From NCBI RefSeq assembly GCF_014230355.1, contig NZ_JACLAX010000015.1, positions 1 to 64,000 of the forward strand: a DNA stretch of 64,000 nucleotides, read 5' to 3'. Under the pieces are notes generated by a model, which saw only the letters and a program-made list of their open reading frames with translations, had not been told where the DNA came from and made no database searches. The DNA is from Novosphingobium piscinae (GTDB lineage Bacteria; Pseudomonadota; Alphaproteobacteria; Sphingomonadales; Sphingomonadaceae). The position numbers and the translations under genes are program-made. Positions 20,867 to 30,496 of the stretch are shown in pieces (position 1 is the stretch's first letter; each line of letters starts with the position of its first letter).

Positions 20867-23442
20867 TCTGCGGCCTTCGTCTTGGCGGGCGCCTTCTTGG
20901 CGGCAGGCTTCTTGGCAGCGGGCTTCTTGGCAGCGGGCTTCGCCGCCGCCTTCTTCGCCGCCGGCTTCTTCTTGCCCTTGGCTGGTCCCTTGGCGGCGCG
21001 CGCGTCGATCAGGGCGATCGCGGCCTCCTCGGTCAGGTCCTCGGGCTTCTGGTCGCGCGGCAGGGTGGCATTGGTGGTGCCATCGGTCACATAGGGACCA
21101 TAGCGCCCGGCCATCAGCTTGATCGCCCCGCCCGAGGTGGGATGCGCCCCGAACACCTTGAGCGGCTCGGCCGCCGCCCCGCGGCCCCGCGCACCAGCCC
21201 CGGCGGCCGCTTCGGCCAGCTTGACCACGGCCGCGTTCATCCCGGTCTCGAACACCTCGGCAGTGGTCCGCAGGCGGGCGTACTTGCCGTCATGCGCCAG
21301 GTAGGGCCCGTAGCGGCCGATGCTGGCAGTGATCAGGTTGCCGGTTTCGGGATGGGCACCGACCTCGCGCGGCAGCGACAGCAGCTTGATCGCCCAGTCG
21401 AGGTCAAGCTCCGGGATGTCCTTGGGGATCGAGGCGCGCTTGGCATCCTTGCCCTCGCCCAGCTGGACATAGGGCCCGAAGCGGCCGGTACGGCGGGTGA
21501 TCTCCAGCCCGGTGGCGGGATCGGTGCCCAGCGGGGCATCCTCGCCGCCCTCGGCACCCTCCCCGCCCGGCTGGGCGAACTTGCGGGTGTACTTGCACTC
21601 GGGATAGTTCGAGCAGGCGACGAAGGCCCCGAACCGGCCGCCGCGCAGCGACAGGCGCCCGGCCCCGCACTTGGGGCACAGGCGCGGATCGCCGCCGTCG
21701 TCCTTCGGCGGGAACAGGTAGTCGGACAGGAACGCGTCGAGCTGCTCGGTGACTTCGGAGGGCTTGCGCTCCATCACCTCGTCGGACTTCGGCTTGAAGT
21801 CGCGCCAGAACGCGGCGAGCACGTCCTTCCATGCCGCCCGCCCGCCCGAGACGTCGTCGAGCTCGTCCTCCATCCCTGCGGTGAATTCATAGGCCACGTA
21901 ACGGTCGAAGAACCGCTCCAGAAACGCGGTCAGGAGTCGGCCGGATTCCTCTGCGAAGAAACGGTTCTTCTCGGTCCGCACATAGTTGCGGTCCTTCAGC
22001 ACCTGGAGCGTCGCGGCATAGGTCGAGGGCCGGCCGATCCCCAGCTCCTCCAGCCGCTTGACCAGCGAGGCTTCGGAATAGCGCGGCGGTGGCTGGGTGA
22101 AGTGCTGGGTGGCCTCCACCCCACGCCGTGCCGGGCAATCGCCGCGGGCCAGCGCCGGGAGCAACGCACCGTCCTCGTCATCCTCGGCCTTCTGGTCGCG
22201 CCCTTCCTCGTAGACCGCCAGGAAACCGGGGAACTTCACCACCTGGCCGGTGGCGCGCAGCTCGTGCTGGCCGGTTCCGTCGCGCAGGGTGACGGTGGTC
22301 CGCTCGATGTTCGCCGAGGCCATCTGGCTGGCCATCGCGCGCTTGTAGATCAGATCATAAAGCCGGCCTTCATCGCCGGAACCATAACGATCCCTGCCAA
22401 AATCGGTCGGCCGGATCGCCTCATGGGCCTCCTGCGCGTTCTTGGCCTTGGTTTCGTAGTGGCGCGGCTTTTCCGGCAGGTAGTGCCCGGAGTAACGCTC
22501 GGTGATCGCGGCACGCGCAGCCGAAATCGCGCTGGGGTCCATCTGCACGCCGTCGGTGCGCATGTAGGTGATCGCCCCGGCCTCGTAGAGCGTCTGCGCC
22601 ACGCGCATCGTGTGGCTGGCCGAAAAGCCCAGCTTGCGCGCGGCCTCCTGCTGCAGCGTGGAGGTGGTGAACGGGGGATAGGGATTGCGCCGGGTCGGCT
22701 TGGTCTCGACCTCCTCGACCCGGAACACCGCGTTTTCCACCATCGCCCGGGCGCGCAGCGCGGTGCCCTCGTCACCGATGCTCAGCCGCTCGAGCTTCTG
22801 GCCTTCGAACTTGACCAGCCGGGCGGGGAATTCGGTCCCGCCCTGCTCGAGCCGCGCCACCACCGACCAGTACTCCTGCGGACGGAACAGCTCGATCTCG
22901 CGCTCGCGCTCGACGATCAGGCGCAGCGCGACCGATTGCACGCGGCCCGCGCTCTTGGCGCCGGGCAACTTGCGCCACAGCACGGGCGAGAGGGTGAAGC
23001 CGAACAGATAGTCCAGCGCGCGGCGCGCCAGATAGGCATCGATCAGGTCCTGGTCGAGCTCGCGCGGGGCCTTCATCGCAGCGAGGATCGTGTCCTTGGT
23101 GATCGCGTTGAAGGTGACCCGCTCGACCTCCTTCGGCAGGGCCCGGCGTTTGGCGAGCAGCTCACGCACGTGCCACGAGATCGCCTCGCCCTCGCGGTCG
23201 GGGTCGGTAGCGAGAATCAGCCGGTCAGCCTCCTTGGCGGCATCGGTGATCGCCTTCACCCGGCTCGCCTTGTCGCCATAGAGCTCCCAGTCCATCGCGA
23301 ACTCCTCGTCCGGCCGGACCGAGCCGTCCTTGGGCGGCAGGTCGCGGATGTGACCGTAGGAGGCCAGGACCTTGTAGTCCTTACCGAGGTACTTCTCGAT
23401 GGTCTTGGCCTTGGCCGGGGACTCGACGATGACAAGCTGCAT
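20863..23442 (-). CDS. topA: DNA topoisomerase I
   Basis: Type IA topoisomerase relaxing negative supercoils. The 859-residue product begins MQLVIVESPAKAKTIEKYLG (Toprim start), has the acidic Toprim motif DPDREGEAISWH, the active-site tyrosine region AGAITYMRTDGVQM, and a C-terminal four-cysteine zinc finger (CPKCGAGRLSLRGG with CSNYPEC). Repeated topoisomerase C-terminal domains follow, then a Lys/Ala/Pro-rich tail of about 30 residues built from AAKKPAAKK units. Upstream in-frame extension lacks homology and is rejected. The tail resembles histone-H1-like tails common in actinobacterial and alphaproteobacterial TopA. Confidence 0.96.
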   Translation of the reverse strand: MQLVIVESPAKAKTIEKYLGKDYKVLASYGHIRDLPPKDGSVRPDEEFAMDWELYGDKASRVKAITDAAKEADRLILATDPDREGEAISWHVRELLAKRRALPKEVERVTFNAITKDTILAAMKAPRELDQDLIDAYLARRALDYLFGFTLSPVLWRKLPGAKSAGRVQSVALRLIVEREREIELFRPQEYWSVVARLEQGGTEFPARLVKFEGQKLERLSIGDEGTALRARAMVENAVFRVEEVETKPTRRNPYPPFTTSTLQQEAARKLGFSASHTMRVAQTLYEAGAITYMRTDGVQMDPSAISAARAAITERYSGHYLPEKPRHYETKAKNAQEAHEAIRPTDFGRDRYGSGDEGRLYDLIYKRAMASQMASANIERTTVTLRDGTGQHELRATGQVVKFPGFLAVYEEGRDQKAEDDEDGALLPALARGDCPARRGVEATQHFTQPPPRYSEASLVKRLEELGIGRPSTYAATLQVLKDRNYVRTEKNRFFAEESGRLLTAFLERFFDRYVAYEFTAGMEDELDDVSGGRAAWKDVLAAFWRDFKPKSDEVMERKPSEVTEQLDAFLSDYLFPPKDDGGDPRLCPKCGAGRLSLRGGRFGAFVACSNYPECKYTRKFAQPGGEGAEGGEDAPLGTDPATGLEITRRTGRFGPYVQLGEGKDAKRASIPKDIPELDLDWAIKLLSLPREVGAHPETGNLITASIGRYGPYLAHDGKYARLRTTAEVFETGMNAAVVKLAEAAAGAGARGRGAAAEPLKVFGAHPTSGGAIKLMAGRYGPYVTDGTTNATLPRDQKPEDLTEEAAIALIDARAAKGPAKGKKKPAAKKAAAKPAAKKPAAKKPAAKKAPAKTKAAE

Positions 23443-23626
23443 GATGCTGGTTGTGGCCCTTACGTGTGTACGCACGCGAGGGTGGGGATCGTGGGGCGGC
23501 GGCGTCAAGCGGCGAGTGGGGTGATTGTGATCACCCGAACGGACGTTTCGGGGTCCCGCCACGAACCTTGGCTTCGCGCGGCACCCTGCGGGCAACCGGC
23601 GCCGCAGGGGCCGGCCCAGCCGGTGC

Positions 23627-24748
23627 CTACCCCGCCCGGGACACCCGCCCCCCGGCATGGCGCACCAGCGTGCCCGCCAGCTCGAGCTCGAGCAGCGCAA
23701 GCTGCACCGCCGCAGCGCTCTCGCCCGACTGGCGCACCAGTTCATCGATGGCGACCGGGGCGGTCGTCAGCAGGCCGGCGATATCCGCCGGGCGATCCGC
23801 CGTCTCGGCCAGCATGAACGGCCCGGCGGTCTCGCGCAGCGGGGCGCGCGGGGCACCGTCGAAGGTGGAGAGCAGTTCGAGCACGTCCTCCGGCCGCTGA
23901 ACCAGCACCGCGCCATCGCGGATCAACTGGTTGCAGCCGTGCGAGCGACTGTCGAGCGGCGAGCCGGGGATCGCCATCACCTCGCGGCCGAGGTCACCGG
24001 CCAGCCGGGCGGTGATCAGCGAGCCGGAGTTGGGCGTCGCCTCGACCACCACCGTGCCCGCCGCGATCCCGGCGATGATCCGGTTGCGGGCGGGAAAGTG
24101 GCGGGCGAACGGCTCGGTGCCGGGGGGATGCTCGGTGAGAAGCAGGCCGCGGGCGGCGACCTCATCCTGCAGTGCGGCGTGTTCGGGCGGATAGGTCACG
24201 TCGATCCCGCAAGCGATCACGGCGATCGTGCCACCCCCACCGGGCGCGGTCCCGGCCAGCGCGCCCTGATGCACCGCCCCGTCGATCCCGCGGGCAAGAC
24301 CCGACACCACGGCCTGCCCTGCCCCGGCCAGCGCCAGTCCGAAGTCGCGTGCCAGCCGCACGGCGGCGGCCGAAGCATTGCGGGCGCCCACGATGGCCAC
24401 TGCCGGGCGATGGACCAGCGCGCCCTCGCCGCGCGCGATCAGGATCGGCGGCGCGCCCTCGGCTGCCCGCAGCAGCGCGGGATAGTCGGGCGAATCGTGG
24501 AACAGGTAGCGCGCCCCGGCCCGGCGCACCGCTGACAGTTCGGCCTCGATCGCGGCGACCGGCGCCGGCGCATAGGGCCGGCCGTGGCGCCCGGCGAGGT
24601 CGGGCAAGGCTGCCAGGGCGGCCTCCCCCGTGCCGAAGCGCGCCAGCAGCTGGGCATAGCTGACCGGACCGACACGGGGCGAGCGCAACAGGCGGATGCG
24701 GGCGAAGGCCTCGTCGCGGGTCAGCGCCGAGGCCGCGGCCGGGGTCAT
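23627..24748 (-). CDS. dprA: DNA-processing protein DprA
   Basis: Loads RecA on incoming single-stranded DNA during natural transformation. The 373-residue product has the Rossmann core AIVGARNASAAAVRLARDFG, SGLARGIDGAVHQGAL, FPARNRIIAGIAAGTVVVEA and GCNQLIRDGA, followed by a C-terminal winged-helix-like domain. The ATG overlaps the plsY stop by four bases, so the two genes are coupled. No other competence genes are in the window. Confidence 0.94.
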   Translation of the reverse strand: MTPAAASALTRDEAFARIRLLRSPRVGPVSYAQLLARFGTGEAALAALPDLAGRHGRPYAPAPVAAIEAELSAVRRAGARYLFHDSPDYPALLRAAEGAPPILIARGEGALVHRPAVAIVGARNASAAAVRLARDFGLALAGAGQAVVSGLARGIDGAVHQGALAGTAPGGGGTIAVIACGIDVTYPPEHAALQDEVAARGLLLTEHPPGTEPFARHFPARNRIIAGIAAGTVVVEATPNSGSLITARLAGDLGREVMAIPGSPLDSRSHGCNQLIRDGAVLVQRPEDVLELLSTFDGAPRAPLRETAGPFMLAETADRPADIAGLLTTAPVAIDELVRQSGESAAAVQLALLELELAGTLVRHAGGRVSRAG

Positions 24749-25356
24749 TCCGCGGGGCCTGCCTTGGGCTTGCTCCCTACGCGCGGTTCGGTGCCGTTCA
24801 GCAGCCGGACGATGTTGGCACGGTGCAGCCACAGCACCAGCGCGGCCAGCGCGGCCAGCACCGGGACATAGCCCGGATGGCCCAGCAGCTGGGCCGCCAC
24901 CGGCGCGGCGACCGCGGCGCTCATGCCGCCGAGCGAGGAGATCCGGGTGAGCGCGAGCATGCCCAGCCAGACGGCGGCATAGACCCCGCCGATGCCCCAG
25001 GCGAGCCCGAGCGAGACGCCCATCAGCGTGGCCACGCCCTTGCCGCCGCGGAACCGCAGCCACAGCGGGAAGCAGTGTCCGATCACCGCCGCCGCGCCCG
25101 CCACCGCCGCAGGATCGGCCACCGCGGCAGGATCGGTCGCCAGCAAGCGGCCCAGCCAGACCGCCGCAGCCCCCTTGGCGAGATCGAGCAGCAGCGTGGC
25201 GGCGGCCAGACCCTTGCGGCCGGTGCGCAGCACGTTGGTGGCGCCGATGTTGCCAGAACCGATCGCCCGCAGATCACCCGCCCCGGTGAACCGGGTGAGG
25301 AGCAGGCCGAAGGGCACCGAGCCGAGCAGATAGCCCAGCGCTGCCGCGACGAGCAT
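24745..25356 (-). CDS. plsY: Acyl-phosphate glycerol-3-phosphate acyltransferase
   Basis: Multi-pass inner-membrane enzyme transferring acyl groups from acyl-phosphate to glycerol 3-phosphate, the first step of phospholipid synthesis. The 203-residue product has the three conserved loops: GSVPFGLLLTR with GSGNIGATNVLR, the glycine-rich RFRGGKGVATLMG, and the third near WLHRANIVRLLNGTE. Start at 25356 chosen because the first transmembrane segment begins there and AGGA lies just upstream. It diverges from murI. Confidence 0.94.
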   Translation of the reverse strand: MLVAAALGYLLGSVPFGLLLTRFTGAGDLRAIGSGNIGATNVLRTGRKGLAAATLLLDLAKGAAAVWLGRLLATDPAAVADPAAVAGAAAVIGHCFPLWLRFRGGKGVATLMGVSLGLAWGIGGVYAAVWLGMLALTRISSLGGMSAAVAAPVAAQLLGHPGYVPVLAALAALVLWLHRANIVRLLNGTEPRVGSKPKAGPAE

Positions 25357-25457
25357 CGTCCTGTCCACCCCCGACCGTTCCTTTCTGCTGCGCTTGCGGC
25401 CCTGCCTTAACCAGAGTTCTTGCAATCGTGCAGGGAAAAAATAGGGATGCCGCCACT

Positions 25458-26276
25458 ATGGCGCAAACCCCTGCCTTCCCCGCCGCGGCGACCGCGCCGA
25501 TCCTGCTGTTCGATTCGGGGGTGGGCGGACTCTCGGTGCTCGAGGCGTTGCGCGGGCTGCGGCCCGATGCCCCGGTGATCTACGCCGCCGACAACGCCGG
25601 CCTGCCCTATGGCGAGAAGACCGAGGCCGAGATCGCCGCCCGGGTGGCGGGGCTGCTGGGCCGGATGACCGAGCGGCTGCGCCCGCGGCTGGTCTGCATC
25701 GCCTGCAACACCGCCTCGACCATCGCGCTCGCCATGGTGCGCGACGTGCTCGAGGTGCCGATCGTCGGCACGGTTCCGGCGATCAAGCCCGCCGCGGCCC
25801 TGACTACCACCGGAGTGATCGGCCTGCTCGGCACGGCGGCGACAATCCGCCAGGGCTATGTCGACCGGCTCGAGGCCGAGTTCGCCCGCGACAAGACCCT
25901 GCTGCGCTTCGCCGCGCCCGAACTGGTCAGCGCGGCCGAGGCGCGGCTGCGCGGCGAGCCGGTGGACCCGGCGGTCTTCGCCCGCGCCGCCGCAGGGTTG
26001 CGCGACCAGCCGGGGGGCGAGCGGATCGACACGGTGGTGCTGGCCTGCACCCATTTCCCGCTGGTCGCGGCCGAGCTGGGCGCAGCCTTTGGCCCCGGCG
26101 TCCGCTTCGTCGATGGGGCTGCCGGAATCGCCCGGCGGATCGCCAGCCTGACCGCAGGCCAGGCCTTCGCCCGCACCGCGCCCGATCTTGCCCTGTTCAC
26201 CCGCGACGGTCCGGACCTGGCCGCGCTGGGCCCGAGCCTGGCCGCGCGCGGGCTCGAGCGCGTGGCTGTATTCTGA
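25458..26276 (+). CDS. murI: Glutamate racemase
   Basis: Supplies D-glutamate for peptidoglycan. The 272-residue product has the two catalytic cysteine motifs IACNTAST and VLACTHFP, the substrate-binding FDSGVGGLS, and AADNAGLPYGEK. The ATG at 25458 is preferred over an upstream ATG because the family N-terminus starts close to the FDSG strand. It is divergent from plsY with about 100 bases between, which must hold both promoters. Confidence 0.94.
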   Translation: MAQTPAFPAAATAPILLFDSGVGGLSVLEALRGLRPDAPVIYAADNAGLPYGEKTEAEIAARVAGLLGRMTERLRPRLVCIACNTASTIALAMVRDVLEVPIVGTVPAIKPAAALTTTGVIGLLGTAATIRQGYVDRLEAEFARDKTLLRFAAPELVSAAEARLRGEPVDPAVFARAAAGLRDQPGGERIDTVVLACTHFPLVAAELGAAFGPGVRFVDGAAGIARRIASLTAGQAFARTAPDLALFTRDGPDLAALGPSLAARGLERVAVF

Positions 26277-26298
26277 GGTCAACCCGGGCCAAGAGGGC

Positions 26299-26325
26299 AG
26301 GCCGGCCGCGCCCGGCCTACCCTTC
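26299..26325 (+). terminator. Possible terminator hairpin after murI
   Basis: AGGCCGG and CCGGCCT pair over seven bases around a six-base loop, followed by ACCCTTCT. The tail is only weakly T-rich, so this is a tentative call. It lies 22 bases after the murI stop. Confidence 0.35.
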
Positions 26326-26454
26326 TAGACGCTGGAAAGGCGCCCACAGATGCGATAGAGGGCGCTGCATTGGCCGTCCCGGCGGGATCGCGACGGTGGC
26401 AACGGGCCCGTGGATCGAACGGTGCAGCAGGTCCGGCGGAGGACGTTGGTAGAC

Positions 26455-27669
26455 GTGAACTACGACCAGATTTTCGATGCCGCGATCGATCGCCTTCATT
26501 CTGAAGGTCGCTACCGCGTGTTCATCGACATCCTGCGCAACAAGGGCGCCTACCCCAATGCGCGGTGCTTCGCCGGCCACAATGGACCCAAGCCGATCAC
26601 GGTGTGGTGCTCGAACGACTATCTGGCGATGGGCCAGCACCCTAAGGTGATCGCGGCGATGGAGGAAGCGCTCCACAACGTCGGCGCCGGATCGGGCGGC
26701 ACCCGCAACATCGGCGGCAACACGCATTACCATGTCGAGCTCGAGCGCGAGCTGGCCGACCTCCATGGCAAGGACGGCGCGCTGCTGTTCACCTCGGGCT
26801 ACGTCTCGAATGACGCCACGCTCTCGACCCTAGCCCGGATCCTGCCCGGCTGCGTGATCTTCTCGGACGAGCTCAACCACGCCAGCATGATCGCCGGGAT
26901 CCGCAATTCGGGGGCCGAGAAAAAGGTCTGGCGCCACAACGACGTGGCCCACCTGGAGGAGCTGCTGGCCGATACCGATCCGGCCCTGCCCAAGCTGATC
27001 GCCTTCGAATCGGTCTATTCGATGGACGGCGACGTCGCCCCGATCCACGCGATCTGCGACCTCGCCGAGAAGTACAATGCGCTCACCTACATCGACGAGG
27101 TCCATGCCGTGGGCATGTACGGCCCGCGCGGCGGCGGCATCACCGACCGCGACGAGGCGGCGCACCGGATCGACATCATCGAGGGCACACTGGGCAAGGC
27201 ATTCGGGGTGATGGGCGGCTACATCGCCGCCGATACCCGGATTATCGACGTGATCCGGTCCTATGCCCCGGGCTTCATTTTCACCACCTCGCTCTCGCCG
27301 GTGCTGGTCGCCGGCGTTCTGGCCTCGGTCCGCCACCTCAAGGAATCCAGCATCGAGCGCGAAGGGCAGCAGGCCGCCGCTGCCACGCTGAAGCGCCTGT
27401 TCACCGAGGCTGGTCTGCCGGTCATGGCCACGACCACCCATATCGTGCCGCTGATGGTGGGCGATCCGGTCAAGGCCAAGCGGATCAGCGACATCCTGCT
27501 CGCCGAGTACGGCGTTTACGTGCAGCCGATCAATTTCCCCACCGTCCCACGCGGGACCGAGCGCCTGCGGTTCACCCCTGGCCCCTCGCATACCGAGGAG
27601 ATGATGGTGGAACTGACCCGCGCCCTGGTGGAAATCTGGGACCGGATGGAGCTGCAGCTGGCGGCCTGA
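26455..27669 (+). CDS. hemA: 5-aminolevulinate synthase
   Basis: Condenses glycine and succinyl-CoA to 5-aminolevulinate, the first haem step in alphaproteobacteria. The 404-residue product has the PLP lysine Lys248 ([13 protein letters not shown]), the glycine-rich [22 protein letters not shown] and [12 protein letters not shown]. Start set at a GTG whose product begins [14 protein letters not shown], the family N-terminus; GGAGGA lies 11 bases upstream. It uses succinyl-CoA, the end product of the methylmalonyl cluster elsewhere in the window, though no regulation linking them is visible. Confidence 0.95.
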   Translation: MNYDQIFDAAIDRLHSEGRYRVFIDILRNKGAYPNARCFAGHNGPKPITVWCSNDYLAMGQHPKVIAAMEEALHNVGAGSGGTRNIGGNTHYHVELERELADLHGKDGALLFTSGYVSNDATLSTLARILPGCVIFSDELNHASMIAGIRNSGAEKKVWRHNDVAHLEELLADTDPALPKLIAFESVYSMDGDVAPIHAICDLAEKYNALTYIDEVHAVGMYGPRGGGITDRDEAAHRIDIIEGTLGKAFGVMGGYIAADTRIIDVIRSYAPGFIFTTSLSPVLVAGVLASVRHLKESSIEREGQQAAAATLKRLFTEAGLPVMATTTHIVPLMVGDPVKAKRISDILLAEYGVYVQPINFPTVPRGTERLRFTPGPSHTEEMMVELTRALVEIWDRMELQLAA

Positions 27670-27845
27670 GCAGCCTGCGCGCCGGCCGCCGGTTCCTTCG
27701 GCCACTGTCTTCTGATCGCATCCCTGCCTCCGCTCGTCCGGACCGAGGGAGCCGTGCCTTGAACTGGCCCGGTTGCCGCCGCACTAGGACAGGCAACAAG
27801 GACAGGCTCGCGGGCCTGTGTCAGACGGGATCGCACGGAAACGGT

Positions 27846-28490
27846 ATGGACATCACGCGACGGCGCCTGGTCGGCGCCATGGCGGTCGGCGTCTCGGCGC
27901 TCGGACTGCCGCACAGCATCACCGGGGAACGCGCCGCGGCCCAGCCGCTCGACCTCGCGGCCTCCGCCACGGGAGGCAACCGCTTCCGTGACGTCCTGCT
28001 GCCGCAGGTCCGGGCCGCGCTTGATCGGCACGCTGCCTCGATCGTGCAGCGCGACGTGGTCGGGCTGGTGGATTTCTCGGCGCCCTCGCGCGCGGCGCGC
28101 TTCTACCTGCTAGACATGGGCGAAGGCCAGGTGATCTCCACCCACCTCGTCGCCCATGGCAAGGGCTCGGACCCGGCGAACAGCGGCTGGGTCGAGCGGC
28201 TGTCGAACCGCCCGGGGTCGAACGCCTCGTGCGACGGGGCTTTCCGCACCGGGCAGACCTACTTTGGCGAACATGGCCGGTCGCGCCGGCTGATCGGACT
28301 GGACCCGCAGAACGACATGGCCGAACCCCGCGCCATCGTCATCCATGGCGCGCCCTATGTCGATCCGCGACTGGCGGTGAGCCAGGGCCGGGTCGGGCGC
28401 AGCCAGGGCTGCTTCGCGGTCGGCCGGGCCGAGATCGACGATCTGCTCGAACTGCTCGGCGAAGGCCGGCTGCTGTTCGCCGCCCGCTAG
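27846..28490 (+). CDS. Tat-exported L,D-transpeptidase family protein
   Basis: A 214-residue murein L,D-transpeptidase-like protein (the group with a QGCF active site). The N-terminus MDITRRRLVGAMAVG is a twin-arginine signal followed by a hydrophobic stretch. The catalytic region has His in AIVIHGAPYV and Cys189 in RSQGCFAVG. It probably cross-links or anchors to peptidoglycan in the periplasm. A longer upstream frame is rejected because the Tat motif marks the natural start. It lies between hemA and an aminotransferase but seems to have its own promoter. Confidence 0.85.
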   Translation: MDITRRRLVGAMAVGVSALGLPHSITGERAAAQPLDLAASATGGNRFRDVLLPQVRAALDRHAASIVQRDVVGLVDFSAPSRAARFYLLDMGEGQVISTHLVAHGKGSDPANSGWVERLSNRPGSNASCDGAFRTGQTYFGEHGRSRRLIGLDPQNDMAEPRAIVIHGAPYVDPRLAVSQGRVGRSQGCFAVGRAEIDDLLELLGEGRLLFAAR

Positions 28491-28618
28491 CGGCGTCATC
28501 GCCAGCGCGGAAGCGGCACCGGCCCGCTCCCGCCGCTGCGTCAGGGCACATGAACCAGACGCCCGAGGGCGGCCAAAGCCTCTGGCCCGCGGTGGTGTCC
28601 TGCGCCATGCTGGGCGCA

Positions 28619-29812
28619 ATGACACGCTCTGTTCACCCGATCTACGCCGCGATGGGCGAAACCGTTTTCGAGGCCATGTCGGCGCTGTGCCGCGACGGCA
28701 GCCGGATCAACCTGGGCCAGGGCTTCCCCGACGACAACGGCCCGCCTGAACTGCGCGCGGCGGCAGCGCGGGCGCTCGAGCAGCGCTCGAACCAGTACCC
28801 GCCAATGGCCGGCGTCCCCGAGCTGCGCGCCGCGCTGGCGGACTTCTACCGGCGCCATCAGGGTCTCGACCTCGCGCCGGACAGCTATGTCGTCACCTCG
28901 GGGGCGACCGAGGCGCTGACCGCGGCGATCCTCGCCGTGGTCCGCCCGGGCGACGAGGTGCTGCTGTTTGCCCCGACCTACGACCTCTATGCACCGATGG
29001 TCCGCCGGGCTGGCGCGATCCCGGTGTTCGTCCGCCTCAGTCCGCCGCTCTGGCGCTACGAGCGCGCCCAGATCGAGGCGGCCATCACCCCCCGCACTGC
29101 CGCGATGATCGTCAACGATCCGCTCAACCCGACCGGTTCGGTCGCCAGCGCTGAGGAATTGGCCGACCTGGCCGCGCTGTGCGCCGCGCACGATCTGGTG
29201 GCGATCTGCGACGAAGTCTGGGAGGGGGTGCGCTTTGACGGGATCGGCCACCGCTCCCTGCTGGACCAAACCGGCATGGCCGGGCGGACAATCAAGATCG
29301 GCTCGGCAGGCAAACTGTTCGGGCTGACCGGCTGGAAGCTCGGCTGGCTCTGCGCCTCCCCCGAACTGGCGGGGGTACTGGGCCGGGTTCACCAGTTCCT
29401 GACCTTCACCACCATGCCCGCGACCCAGTACGCGGTGGCGGAGGGGCTCGCCCGGGATGACGTGCTGTCCCGTCAGCACGCCGGCTGGGCCCGCACGCGG
29501 ACGGCCATGCTGCGCCTGCTCGACGAGGCCGGTTTCGCCGTCCTGCCGGCCCCGGCCACGTGGTTCACCTGCGTTGACCTTGCCGCCTCGGGCATTGCGC
29601 TCGACGACGCCGCGTTCAGCCGCCGCGCGGTTCACGAGGGCGGCGTGGCGACCATCCCGCTTTCGGCCTTCAGCGTTGACGGTGAGCTGACCGGGGTCGT
29701 CCGGCTATGCCACTGCAAGGACGAATCCGTGCTGGCCGAAGGCGTGCGGAGGCTCGCGGCAGTCCGGGACGGTCTGGGTGGAGCTGCACCCTGGAAGGCA
29801 GCGCCGGCTTGA
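28619..29812 (+). CDS. PLP-dependent class I/II aminotransferase
   Basis: A 397-residue fold-type I aminotransferase. It has INLGQGFPDDNGP, NQYPPMAGVPELRAALA, the phosphate and ring contacts TSGATEALTAAI, NDPLNPTGS, CDEVWEGV, and the Schiff-base Lys232 in KIGSAGKLFGLTGWKLGW. These features are closest to the kynurenine/methionine/glutamine aminotransferase branch. The ATG at 28619 is preferred over 28550 because the family N-terminus (HPIYAAMGETVFEAMS) follows it directly. Substrate not assignable. Confidence 0.88.
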   Translation: MTRSVHPIYAAMGETVFEAMSALCRDGSRINLGQGFPDDNGPPELRAAAARALEQRSNQYPPMAGVPELRAALADFYRRHQGLDLAPDSYVVTSGATEALTAAILAVVRPGDEVLLFAPTYDLYAPMVRRAGAIPVFVRLSPPLWRYERAQIEAAITPRTAAMIVNDPLNPTGSVASAEELADLAALCAAHDLVAICDEVWEGVRFDGIGHRSLLDQTGMAGRTIKIGSAGKLFGLTGWKLGWLCASPELAGVLGRVHQFLTFTTMPATQYAVAEGLARDDVLSRQHAGWARTRTAMLRLLDEAGFAVLPAPATWFTCVDLAASGIALDDAAFSRRAVHEGGVATIPLSAFSVDGELTGVVRLCHCKDESVLAEGVRRLAAVRDGLGGAAPWKAAPA

Positions 29813-29884
29813 TGGCGCCCGGGCTGACAGACCGGTCACCGCCGCAAGGGGGTCACCCGGTGCCGGGCCTGCGCCCCGTCCCTT

Positions 29885-30394
29885 TCACTCCGGACGGTCG
29901 TTCGGGTCGCTAAGGATCTGGCGCGGATTGCCGACCACGACATGGATCTGGAAATAGTACTTGTCGGTAGCCTTGCCATCGTCGTTGACGAACATGATCC
30001 TGCGGCGTGCCGCCACTCCGTCGACGTAGACCCACTTTCCGAGGAAGCGGTCGCGAACCGCAGCCAGTTCGGCGCGACCGGCCTGTGCTTTCGCCACATC
30101 GGCAGTGAGCGCCAGGGTCAGGCAGTTGCGGTCACGGTAGTCGGTCTCGGAGTTGAGGAAAAACCGGCCGTTGGCCTCCCCCACGGCCTTGACCTGGACT
30201 GCGAAGCGGCCGGCAAGCGCCCCTCTGGGCGCCAGTTGCGACGCCAGGGTCACAGCCTCGACCGGCGTGTAGCAACGCCCGGAGCATGTGGGATCGGGGG
30301 TCGCTGAAGCCGGAACCTTCACCGTCACGTCAGTCTGCGCCAGGAGCACTGGTGTCGTCAGCAGGAGCGCGAGGGGAAGCACGGGCTGTGGCAT
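29885..30394 (-). CDS. Exported protein of unknown function
   Basis: A 169-residue protein with a signal peptide (MPQPVLPLALLLTTPVLLA-QT) followed by a domain with two near-N-terminal cysteines (DPTCSGRC) and a third in DRNCLTLAL. The conserved-looking core is GRFAVQVKAVGEANGRFFLNSE and KWVYVDGVAARRRIMF. It is convergent with the aminotransferase gene and on the same strand as the downstream ATPase. I do not recognise the family. Confidence 0.6.
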   Translation of the reverse strand: MPQPVLPLALLLTTPVLLAQTDVTVKVPASATPDPTCSGRCYTPVEAVTLASQLAPRGALAGRFAVQVKAVGEANGRFFLNSETDYRDRNCLTLALTADVAKAQAGRAELAAVRDRFLGKWVYVDGVAARRRIMFVNDDGKATDKYYFQIHVVVGNPRQILSDPNDRPE

Positions 30395-30496
30395 GTCCTT
30401 GGCCTTCAACGGGTCGTTCGAACGGGCCCGGCCGGTATGCATGGCCAACCCCAGCCAGACAAGGCACCGGGCGGACGGCGGCGGCGCGAGGGCGCC

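Noticed and set aside
20848-23817. 989-residue plus-strand open frame
   Set aside because: Antisense to topA along its whole length, no family features.
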